NCBI GenBank assembly: GCA_003647755.1
Contig: QMNL01000150.1
Span: 1 to 5,427, forward strand
Reading direction: 5' to 3'
Length of the DNA stretch: 5,427 bases
Source of the DNA: Candidatus Coatesiibacteriota bacterium
GTDB lineage: Bacteria; B130-G9
The translations under genes were made by a program, and so were the position numbers. Below the pieces are notes generated by a model that worked only from the letters and a program-made list of their open reading frames with translations, did not search any database and was not told where the DNA came from. Below are positions 1 to 5,427 of this stretch, in pieces (position 1 is the stretch's first letter; each line of letters begins with the position of its first letter).

Positions 1-1103
1 GTCTGACCCTCAAGCGCATAGTAGAGACTGACGCTCGCAATCCCCATCCCGCTTCTGTCCGTCGCCGTGTAATCTATCCTGATCGGCAACGAGCTCGTGT
101 AAGCATCAGACGAGGCCGTGCTTGTCGGAAGCCCTGGAGTGTAACTGGTTGTCGCAACCTTACCCTCGCCTATTGCCCGGGCGAAATCCTCCACGTTTCC
201 ACACTTATCCTGCGCTGAAGACGCGAACAGATACTGCCCGGGACCCTCGTTCCACGGAGACTGTGCCCGCGGCGTAAACTCAATTGTGCCCGCCGTGCCG
301 ACACCGGTCGCTGGATACCGCCGCCAGGAGCTGAGGTCGGAACCATCATTGTTATATGTATACCAAAGCCACACGTAGTCCACACCGCTGCCCGTATCAC
401 GCGCTGTATAGCTCACGGCAATTGGCGCGGCATCCGCCTCAAGCGGCGATGTGCAGGCCGAGGTCGGAGGCACCGTGTCGTAGATCAGCCATGTCTCCGG
501 CTCGCTCGCCCCCGAGGGCACCTGCTCCCAGTTCTCGGCGTTATCAACGCCCTGGGTCATGAAGTAGTAGCTGCCGTTCTCATTCTCAGGCAGAGTCATA
601 ACAAAGGTCCCCGATCCGCCCGTCTCCTCAAGACCAGTGTAGCACCAATGCCCATCATTAAACCGCAGCCAAAGCCTCGTCTTGGCAGGCCCGCTCAGAT
701 CATCCTGGAGCGTAAAGTCAACATTGATACCCTCCCTGCTGACTACGTAATGTTGCACATCGCACAGAGATGTCGGAACTGTCGTGTCAAAAACCGTTGT
801 TGTCTTGGCGGCAGCCGGCCCCAACTCGGCGTTCCCCGCGTTGTCATAGGCCACCGTCGCAAAATCGTAAGTCCCCTCAGCCGAAGGCATGAACACGAAC
901 TGACCACTCGTCCCAAGCTTTGCATCCAGCCCGCTCGGAGTCCACGGCCCTCCATCACAAGAGTACCACAACTCCGTGTAGGCCACGCCCGTCCTGCGAG
1001 CTCCCACGTCCCAAGAACTGAAGCCAACCACTATCGGGACGGTCGATGCGTTCGCAAACGTCGGAGACCAGCAGTCCGAGGCAGGCCCTACAATATCCGG
1101 CGC
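1..1103 (-). other. Tandem Ig-like repeats (three complete, one cut by the window edge)
   Basis: From residue 1283 the protein becomes a tandem array of sandwich domains: about 1283-1388, 1389-1490, 1491-1603 and a start at 1604. Units open with a P-T-S-x-C/A type segment (VPTSLC 1391-1396, VPPTSAC 1493-1499, LPTSTA 1607-1612), have a 'D-x-x-S-G' turn and a 'LWY/LWLR' strand (ELWY, RLWLRF, WLWYTY), and close with an 'A/V-x-D-x-x-G/E-N-x-E' strand (YDNAGNAE, VDNAENWE, QDKCGNVE). This is the style of Ig-like/FN3-like stalk repeats in bacterial surface proteins. Each of the three complete units holds two cysteines. The array continues beyond the edge, so its total length is unknown. Confidence 0.75.
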
Positions 1104-4100
1104 AGCCATGTCGTTGTAGGTTACCAGCTTGCCATCGGGCTTCGCCCAATAGAACGTCCCACTCCTGTCGATCGCGCAGGAAAACGCCGGCGGCTCATTC
1201 ACATCCTCAGTCTCCCAGACCAGAGCGCCCGCCTGAGTTATGCAATAGTATCTGTTGCTGTCCGCTCCGAAATAGATACGTCCCGCACCGTCCATGACGA
1301 GCGCAGACCTGATCGGAGCCCCGACATCATAGACGATCGTCGTCGCCGTGCTGTGTTGGCCCATCGAATAGATAATGCCGTCGTCACAGCCGAAGAACAC
1401 CGTGCCGTCCGGGGCTATCACAGGAACCGAATAAACGCTGTCCGGCATGATAACCTCCCAACGGAGCGTGCCCGAAGTGGGCATGTCAGGCGGCGCTGGG
1501 GGCTCAACGCAGCAGAAGCGCCTCGTTGAGGTCCCGAAGTATATGGAGCCGTCCGTGGCCATAGCCGCGGCCATCCTGTTGTCAGCAAGGCCGCTGTTGT
1601 AGCTCCAGGCCAGCGTCCCATCTGGGAACAACACGTAGAACGTCCCGCAGCCGCCGCCGAAATAGACGTTCTCAAGCTCTCCAACCATTATCGTGCCACT
1701 AATCTCATCGGGAACTGGCGTCGAATACTGCCATTTCGCGGTGCCATCGCTGTTGACAGCGTAGAGCGTCCCGTTGTCGGCTCCAAAATAGACCGTGTAG
1801 TTCTCAACCCGGTTTACCGTAACTCCAGCGCGGATCGCGCTACCGAGCGCTCCGTTATACACCCACGCCAGCGTCCCATCACTGTTCAGCGCATAGAGTT
1901 GGCCACCCTCTGTCCCGAAGAGTATCTTCTCATCGTACGTCAACGCCGGAGTCGCAGAGACCGCATCCGGCGTGTGATAGGACCACTTCAGCGTCCCATC
2001 CGTCGCGACGGCGAAGAGGCTATTCTCAGCCGTCCCGAAATAGACGTTTCCCTGACCATCGACAACCGGCGCAGTCGTGATGATGTCATCGGGTATCGTG
2101 TATATCCACAGAAGATTCGTCGTCGCCGGGCCGCTGCCAACAGCCGTGCCCGCCCGCTCAAGGTCCCGCTGGACCATCGGCCACTGCGGGCCATAGACCC
2201 TGATCTTATACGCACCCATCTCGGCGGGGTTAGCCTGCTCAACCTTTATGTAATATCGCCCCGTAACGAGGCACGGAAAGACGATGTGCGCCGAATCGCC
2301 ACCGAGGTCCTGCCGCAGAAGCGCCCCAGGGCATGGGTCACCAAGATCGTACAAATATACGTTGCCCGCAAAGTCCGGATCGGAGTCGTCCTCAACATCA
2401 ATAACGTAAGTTATGTTGTACTCCGCATCAAAAGCGAACCAGTCCACGTCGCCCGGTGGCTCCAGGTTGTGCTCGTCCAGCCAAGTGCCGTCTGTTGGAA
2501 GAAGCGTTGCCCCCGTGCACGTGTTGTCCGGCTCATAGGGATCGGGCGAGTATGGCGCGGCGGAGACCGTCGGGCCTGAATACGGCCCGTCCGAAACAGT
2601 GTTCCAATCCGCCTCAACCGCCCCGAAGCTGAAGTTATGGCCGCTGCCGGCGTCCAGCGTTGTCGAGCACTCCCACGTGCCATCACAGTAGTCGCCATCA
2701 ACGAGCGCCATGTCGTAGTTAGTGCCATCTATGTTAGCAAATATCCTAGTTGGACCCTCGCACTCAGGATCGCTGTAGTGAACTGAATAGACAAAGACCG
2801 TCATCCTGTCGCCCGTGTCCGGCGTAACCGCTCCACCGTAGAGGCTCGGCCCCTGATTCAGAAGCTCTGAAACCCCCACCTGCGTCCCAAACCACCTATT
2901 GCCATAAGGGTCAACCTCGATTGCGCAAATGCGATCGCTGAAAAGCCCGCTGTTATCCACATAGTAGTTGTAGTCACAGACGCCCAGCGCAGGATTCAGG
3001 CATGATAGCCCTGCATCAGTCCCAGCCCAGACGTAACCCGCATAGTCAACATCGATGCTAAGCACAATGTCCGAGGCAAGCCCCGTGTTGTTCTTGCGAT
3101 AGCTCCGCCAATTAGTGCCATCCGCATCGCAAGTGCAAACGCCGCGCATAGTCCCGAACCAGGGATTCCCCTGCGGGTCAAGATCAACAGAGAACACGAT
3201 ATCTGAGATAAGCCCAGAATTCGTTGTCCGGAACGTCTGCCAGACATCGGCAAACGGATCGTAGGATGACACTCCCCACATCGTTGCCAGCCAGAATGTC
3301 GAGCCGTCCGGAGAAACTGCAATGTCGTTTATCCAATTGTCTGCCAGGGCGCCGCCAGTGCTTTCAGCCGTCGCAAACGTCCACCTCAAGCCCTGTGAAG
3401 GGAGTCTGTTGTCGTAAATAGCTAGACCATGCTGCGTGCCGATCAGCGCCAGCTCATCGTCCTGCTCGTAGGCCGCAACCGCGGTAACAGCGTTCGATAT
3501 CAGCCCACCACTCGTGTTCGACATGTTATACGGCGTGAAAGTCAGGTTGTCGTAGTCGCCCTCACCGACCACGAACCCCTCGTCCGTTCCGAGAAAGACC
3601 ACGTAATCCTCGTTATCGACCATGTCAATCGATGTAATGAAGTTACTTGGAAGCCCGGAGCCGTCGCCAACAGAGTAATGCGTCCAATCTGGCGCTGCAG
3701 GGTTAGAATCATCGAGAATGAACAGACCCCCGCCATAAGTCCCCAAGAACATCAGGTCGTAGTGAGAATAGAAGCCCAATGCCCAGACACAGCCCCTGAA
3801 TCCCAGCGGGTCCAGATATGTCGTCCAGGCAGCGCCGGCCAGCCTGCACGCGCCGTAGCCGGTCGCAAAGTATGGCACCGAACCAGCAAATTCGATGTCC
3901 CAAACATCATTGTCGCACAGGCCCGTCTCGCCGGAGACGTAAACCGTCCACGTGTCATTCACCCTGTCGTAGGTGTTTACGCCGCGACCGGTCGCAAGCC
4001 AAAAGAGCGTGTCATCCGTGGGATCGACGATCATACGGGCGATATGGTCGTCCAGAAGGCCCAGCGGACCCGTGCTAGCCTGCGTATAGACCCGCCATTG

Positions 4101-4949
4101 GCCGTCCTCAAGCGCCGCAAGCCCATCATCGGTCGCGAAGAACAGCTCCCTGCACTCGCCGAACGCCACGTCAACGACGTGATTGGAGGGAAGGCCGCTG
4201 TTCGACGTGTCCCAACAGAACCAGCGCATAGGATCGCCCGCCGGCATGGATGGATCGAAAACCATCACGCCCCGGTCCGTTCCAAAGAAAACACGCTGGT
4301 CAGCGCACTGTTCAAAGCCTATGCAGAAGACGTTGTCCGAGACAAACTCGGGATACCGCCAGCTGTTGAAATAGTCCCAGTCGTCATTCCAATTATCAGC
4401 CCCATAGTCATAGGTGGCTGAACAGACCCCGTAGTCCGTCATGAAGTATATTCTGTCAGGCTCGCCAGGGTCTGCGCCGAGCATGATCCTTCTGATGTAA
4501 TCAGAAGAAAGTCCGCTGTTAAGCCTTGTGTAAGTCTTGAACGTCGGCCCAGCTGGGTCGATTCTCACGAGCCCCTGGTCCGTCGCAGCCCAGACGATAC
4601 CGTTCTGCGTGGCGAGGTCTAGAATGCAGTCAGACGGCAGGTTTACTAGGTGCACTATCGCTTCCGGCGCCGAAAGTGCGTCCTTGGTCCCGTGATACTT
4701 AGCGAGCAAGGTAGCAGCCGTGGCATCATACACAGCCAGCCCCGCATAACCCGTGCCCACCCACACCTGGCCGCCAACCTCGACCGCGCAAGAGGTGTGA
4801 TTCATGTCTGTGTACGCACGCCATCCCGAATCTCCCGGGGGAGGAGGCGGCGGACCCCAACCCGTCTTTGCCATTCCTGCACCGGTGAAAACAAGAACGG
4901 ACACCAACGCAAAAGCTATACCAACCGCTACAAAGCGCGACCTTAGCAT
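1..4949 (-). CDS. Giant secreted multidomain beta-propeller / PPC / Ig-like protein (3' end missing)
   Basis: The reverse strand reads open from an ATG at 4949 to the left edge: 1649 codons plus two bases, no stop. The start is chosen for the GGAGG nine bases upstream and the signal peptide that follows directly. Domain order is: signal peptide 1-27; Pro linker 33-38; fourteen Reg_prop-like blades about 42-700; Ig-like sandwich about 701-795; PPC-like domain about 803-920; eight PQQ/BamB-like blades about 921-1281; Ig-like repeats from 1283 to the edge. It has 33 cysteines, many for an exported bacterial protein. No catalytic motif, lipobox or internal membrane segment is visible. All recognised parts are extracytoplasmic binding or scaffold folds, so a surface or secreted structural, adhesive or ligand-binding role is inferred; the actual function is unknown. 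The gene lies 61 bp downstream of another beta-rich protein gene on the same strand. The reading frame is near certain, the domain names good, the role weak. Confidence 0.95.
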   Translation of the reverse strand, partial: MLRSRFVAVGIAFALVSVLVFTGAGMAKTGWGPPPPPPGDSGWRAYTDMNHTSCAVEVGGQVWVGTGYAGLAVYDATAATLLAKYHGTKDALSAPEAIVHLVNLPSDCILDLATQNGIVWAATDQGLVRIDPAGPTFKTYTRLNSGLSSDYIRRIMLGADPGEPDRIYFMTDYGVCSATYDYGADNWNDDWDYFNSWRYPEFVSDNVFCIGFEQCADQRVFFGTDRGVMVFDPSMPAGDPMRWFCWDTSNSGLPSNHVVDVAFGECRELFFATDDGLAALEDGQWRVYTQASTGPLGLLDDHIARMIVDPTDDTLFWLATGRGVNTYDRVNDTWTVYVSGETGLCDNDVWDIEFAGSVPYFATGYGACRLAGAAWTTYLDPLGFRGCVWALGFYSHYDLMFLGTYGGGLFILDDSNPAAPDWTHYSVGDGSGLPSNFITSIDMVDNEDYVVFLGTDEGFVVGEGDYDNLTFTPYNMSNTSGGLISNAVTAVAAYEQDDELALIGTQHGLAIYDNRLPSQGLRWTFATAESTGGALADNWINDIAVSPDGSTFWLATMWGVSSYDPFADVWQTFRTTNSGLISDIVFSVDLDPQGNPWFGTMRGVCTCDADGTNWRSYRKNNTGLASDIVLSIDVDYAGYVWAGTDAGLSCLNPALGVCDYNYYVDNSGLFSDRICAIEVDPYGNRWFGTQVGVSELLNQGPSLYGGAVTPDTGDRMTVFVYSVHYSDPECEGPTRIFANIDGTNYDMALVDGDYCDGTWECSTTLDAGSGHNFSFGAVEADWNTVSDGPYSGPTVSAAPYSPDPYEPDNTCTGATLLPTDGTWLDEHNLEPPGDVDWFAFDAEYNITYVIDVEDDSDPDFAGNVYLYDLGDPCPGALLRQDLGGDSAHIVFPCLVTGRYYIKVEQANPAEMGAYKIRVYGPQWPMVQRDLERAGTAVGSGPATTNLLWIYTIPDDIITTAPVVDGQGNVYFGTAENSLFAVATDGTLKWSYHTPDAVSATPALTYDEKILFGTEGGQLYALNSDGTLAWVYNGALGSAIRAGVTVNRVENYTVYFGADNGTLYAVNSDGTAKWQYSTPVPDEISGTIMVGELENVYFGGGCGTFYVLFPDGTLAWSYNSGLADNRMAAAMATDGSIYFGTSTRRFCCVEPPAPPDMPTSGTLRWEVIMPDSVYSVPVIAPDGTVFFGCDDGIIYSMGQHSTATTIVYDVGAPIRSALVMDGAGRIYFGADSNRYYCITQAGALVWETEDVNEPPAFSCAIDRSGTFYWAKPDGKLVTYNDMAAPDIVGPASDCWSPTFANASTVPIVVGFSSWDVGARRTGVAYTELWYSCDGGPWTPSGLDAKLGTSGQFVFMPSAEGTYDFATVAYDNAGNAELGPAAAKTTTVFDTTVPTSLCDVQHYVVSREGINVDFTLQDDLSGPAKTRLWLRFNDGHWCYTGLEETGGSGTFVMTLPENENGSYYFMTQGVDNAENWEQVPSGASEPETWLIYDTVPPTSACTSPLEADAAPIAVSYTARDTGSGVDYVWLWYTYNNDGSDLSSWRRYPATGVGTAGTIEFTPRAQSPWNEGPGQYLFASSAQDKCGNVEDFARAIGEGKVATTSYTPGLPTSTASSDAYTSSLPIRIDYTATDRSGMGIASVSLYYALEGQ
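1107..2189 (-). other. PQQ/BamB-like eight-bladed beta-propeller
   Basis: Residues about 921-1281 begin with WPMVQRDLERAGTA (923-936), a W-P-M-x-x-x-D-x-x-x-x-G lead-in that I associate with PQQ-like repeat proteins. Eight blades of the form h-Y-F-G-x-x-x-G-x-L-Y-A-x-x-x-D-G-T-x-x-W follow near residues 970, 1010, 1054, 1096, 1137, 1185, 1226 and 1267. Four carry the closing D-G-T-x-x-W, as in DGTLKW (984-989), DGTLAW (1024-1029), DGTAKW (1068-1073) and DGTLAW (1110-1115). Blade 8 is the most divergent. I see no sign of a quinoprotein dehydrogenase active site (no vicinal-Cys/Asp/Glu arrangement that I can place), so a structural or binding role is more likely than an enzyme. Confidence 0.82.
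1611..2000 (-). repeat. Three identical 12-bp repeats encoding the DGTL blade closure
   Basis: CAGCGTCCCATC on the plus strand occurs identically at 1611-1622, 1869-1880 and 1989-2000. On the coding strand it reads GATGGGACGCTG, Asp-Gly-Thr-Leu, at residues 1110, 1024 and 984. The identity falls in the same codon phase and the same blade position each time, and the last two copies are 120 bp (40 codons) apart. It therefore reflects blade duplication or codon preference rather than a mobile or regulatory repeat. Confidence 0.6.
2190..2543 (-). other. PPC-like (bacterial pre-peptidase C-terminal) domain
   Basis: Residues about 803-920 match the PPC pattern (Pfam PF04151). They show the opening D-P-Y-E-P-D-N-T (803-810), the A-x-x-L strand, the hallmark G-D-V-D-W-F-A-F (833-840), a Y-x-I-D-V strand (848-852), V-Y-L-Y-D (864-868) and the closing G-R-Y-Y-I-K-V (897-903) with G-A-Y-K-I-R-V at 912-918. 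The acidic turn DVEDDSDPDF (851-860) could bind calcium, which is inference. PPC domains are usually appended to secreted enzymes or adhesins and are not catalytic. Here the domain bridges two different propellers. Confidence 0.85.
2565..2849 (-). other. Ig-like beta-sandwich following the 14 blades
   Basis: Residues about 701-795 are strand-rich and are not a propeller blade. Landmarks are YSVHYSDPE (721-729), an 'IDGTNYDM' turn (740-747), 'GDYCDGTWEC' (752-761) and 'GHNFSFGAVEADW' (770-782). This pattern (hydrophobic strand, DG-x-x-Y-x-M, G-x-Y-x-DG, L-x-x-G-x-H-x-F-x-F-x-A) resembles a small sandwich that I recall from large secreted proteins of uncultured bacteria and archaea; I cannot name a Pfam entry. 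Three cysteines (730, 755, 761) could allow a disulfide. Confidence 0.6.
2850..3794 (-). other. Reg_prop-like beta-propeller, blades 8-14
   Basis: Residues about 386-700 continue the same repeat. Cores lie near 401 (FLGTYGGGLFILD), 452 (FLGTDEGFVV), 502 (LIGTQHGLAIYD), 553 (WLATMWGVSSYD), 597 (WFGTMRGVCTCD), 641 (WAGTDAGLSCLN) and 686 (WFGTQVGVSEL). The last three blades are the closest to the family consensus, with spacing of 44-45 residues and the full leader N-S/T-G-L-x-S-D (577, 621, 666) followed by D-x-x-G-x-x-W/R-W-x-G-T. Blades 8-11 lack cysteine entirely (no Cys from 388 to 604). In hybrid two-component sensors fourteen such blades form two stacked propellers; here no kinase follows within the window. 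Confidence 0.8.
3795..4826 (-). other. Reg_prop-like beta-propeller, blades 1-7
   Basis: Residues about 42-385 hold seven repeats with the core 'hydrophobic-x-G/A-T-x-x-G-h' that closes a blade in the two-component-regulator propeller family (Reg_prop, Pfam PF07494). Blade cores lie near residues 63 (WVGTGYAGLAVYD), 120 (WAATDQGLVRID), 170 (FMTDYGV), 221 (FFGTDRGVMVFD), 270 (FFATDDGLAAL), 317 (WLATGRGVNTYD) and 361 (FATGYGACRL). Several blades open with the linked motif N-S/T-G-L-x-S/D-x-x-I/V, for example at 144 and 250. Seven blades would make one closed propeller. The split from the next seven is inferred from number alone. Confidence 0.8.
4869..4949 (-). other. Sec signal peptide of the giant protein
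   Basis: Residues 1-27 show a classic pattern: a basic n-region (MLRSR), a hydrophobic core of about 16 residues (FVAVGIAFALVSVLVF), then small residues TGAGMA before KTG. Cleavage is plausible after Ala27 (GMA|K) or Ala24 (TGA|G). There is no cysteine at the cleavage region, so it is not a lipoprotein signal. A proline run (residues 33-38) follows at once and probably acts as a spacer before the first propeller. Export across the inner membrane is well supported; whether the protein ends in the periplasm, on the surface or outside cannot be told from this end. Confidence 0.88.
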
Positions 4950-5010
4950 GCCGATTATCCTCCGTCCCATATTTGAGTTACCCTTATTCGCAATTTGCAA
5001 TCAATTCAGC
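4950..5010 (-). other. Intergenic gap between the two genes
   Basis: These 61 bp are clearly more AT-rich than the flanking genes, at least in the half next to the upstream stop. They hold the ribosome-binding site of the giant gene and, at 4990-4998, a 9-bp dyad GCAATTTGC whose one-base centre cannot form an RNA hairpin. I find no stem followed by a T-run and no convincing -35/-10 pair at a workable distance from the start. The simplest reading is read-through from the upstream gene. The dyad may be a chance feature. Confidence 0.5.
4959..4963 (-). promoter_or_regulatory. Shine-Dalgarno site (GGAGG) for the giant protein
   Basis: Read on the minus strand, GGAGG sits nine bases before the ATG at 4949, close to ideal. 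It decides between two in-frame starts. An ATG at 4970, seven codons earlier (MGRRIIG extension), has only AAGGG (4981-4985) ten bases upstream. The 4949 start is preferred, but the longer form would still give a working signal peptide with a more basic n-region. Confidence 0.8.
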
Positions 5011-5427
5011 CTAATACAGGACCCAACTGGCCTGTGCGATAGAACTTATAAGCTCGAAGTGTGTGCCCGGCTCAACAAGCGCCGCGAAGAGCTTATATTC
5101 CCCCTTGGGCAGCGAGCCCTCCGTGTATTGCATCCTCAAAAACAGCGTGGGTGCCAGGTTGAAACCTGCTGGCAGCGATACAGAAAGCCCAGACGGCTCG
5201 ACCGACCAGCTGGGGTAGTAAAGAACCTCGCCAGTAGGCAACTGCACAGCGATATACAGGTCCGCGTTCAGGTCCTCATACAGACCCGCAAGCCCGATCG
5301 ACGCCCGAAGCTCCTCGCCAGGCCTCACGACCCGTGCCGGCGTCCTTAGAAGCAACGTTGGCCCCAGTGGCGCAACACCTGTGCCCGAAAGGCTTATGGT
5401 GTTGGTCCTCGAATTGTCATCGTTGCA
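5011..5427 (-). CDS. C-terminal fragment of a second exported beta-sandwich protein
   Basis: The frame is open from the right edge to a TAG at 5011-5013, giving 138 residues of a protein whose start lies outside the window. The first 20 or so residues (NDDNSRTNTISLSGTGVAP) look like the final strand of an ASH / choice-of-anchor-D-like sandwich, which often ends in 'SLSGTGV'. A separate domain of about 110 residues follows and ends the protein. It contains RVVRPGEEL, a YEDLNADLYIAVQLPTGEVLYY strand pair (described here by its ends, residues 50-71), and KGEYKLFAALVEPG near residues 108-121. I cannot name this domain. Alternating hydrophobic strands and the absence of a helix suggest a beta fold. 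A TTG near 5355 could act as a start, but the frame reads on upstream in protein-like sequence, so it is an internal codon. Confidence 0.85.
   Translation of the reverse strand, partial: CNDDNSRTNTISLSGTGVAPLGPTLLLRTPARVVRPGEELRASIGLAGLYEDLNADLYIAVQLPTGEVLYYPSWSVEPSGLSVSLPAGFNLAPTLFLRMQYTEGSLPKGEYKLFAALVEPGTHFELISSIAQASWVLY

Noticed and set aside
170..400. Short minus-strand frames in other phases (for example 170-400, 743-1027, 1418-1684, 2411-2728, 2996-3322)
   Set aside because: They overlap the giant gene on the same strand in a different phase and lack protein-like patterns. They are phase shadows, and the main frame is unbroken through all of them, so they do not mark frameshifts.
1107..2189. 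PQQ-dependent dehydrogenase
   Set aside because: Only the structural blade motifs are present. The blades are short and closest to BamB-like or generic PQQ-like repeats, and I could not place the cofactor-binding or catalytic residues of the true quinoproteins.
3429..4421. A 330-codon open frame on the plus strand, with similar ones at 648-1529 (293 codons) and 1899-2579 (226 codons)
   Set aside because: They lie wholly antisense to the giant gene, whose frame gives recognisable propeller and PPC motifs over the same bases. Their translations are Arg-rich, lack domain patterns and have no good ribosome-binding site that I could see. They are explained by the sense gene rarely using codons whose complements are stops.
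2850..4826. Hybrid two-component sensor kinase
   Set aside because: The blades are of that type, but no membrane helix, HisKA dimerisation motif, ATPase boxes or receiver domain appears anywhere in the 1649 residues.
4981..5003. Promoter (TTGATT or TTGCAA as -35) or hairpin terminator in the gap
   Set aside because: No acceptable -10 lies at 16-18 bases spacing with room left before the ribosome-binding site, and the dyad at 4990-4998 has a one-base centre and no following T-run.
4804..5349. A 181-codon plus-strand open frame across the gap between the two genes
   Set aside because: It is antisense to the signal-peptide region of one gene and the C-terminal domain of the other. Its translation has no coherent fold pattern, while both minus-strand frames do.

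Overview
The window is almost entirely minus-strand coding sequence. It carries two genes for exported, repeat-built proteins, and both run off an edge. The larger starts at 4949 and stays open without a stop for 1649 codons to the left edge. The smaller is the last 138 codons of an upstream gene that enters at the right edge and stops at 5011. Only 61 bp separates them, with no terminator-like hairpin, so they are probably co-transcribed. I see no tRNA, rRNA, CRISPR array, insertion sequence or integrase.

The large protein is a mosaic of extracellular beta domains. In order it has: a Sec-type signal peptide (residues 1 to about 27); a proline linker (33-38); fourteen Reg_prop-like propeller blades (about 42-700), enough for two seven-bladed propellers; an Ig-like sandwich (about 701-795); a PPC-type domain (about 803-920); a second propeller of eight PQQ/BamB-like blades (about 921-1281); and at least three and a half Ig-like repeats of about 105 residues (1283 onward, unfinished). 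No kinase, protease, glycosidase or quinone-enzyme active site is visible, and no membrane helix after the signal peptide. The C-terminus, which would show how the protein is anchored or sorted, lies outside the window.

The upstream fragment has the last strand of an ASH/choice-of-anchor-D-like sandwich (ISLSGTGV) followed by a C-terminal beta domain of about 110 residues. That suits a second surface or secreted protein.

The DNA is moderately GC-rich by eye, has strong GGAGG ribosome-binding sites and encodes very large secreted propeller/PPC/Ig mosaics. This suggests a bacterium, perhaps one of the uncultured candidate phyla known mainly from metagenomes. The taxonomic guess is weak because no housekeeping gene is present. 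A cell-surface role in binding or adhesion is the most economical reading, but the sequence shows no specific ligand or enzymatic activity.
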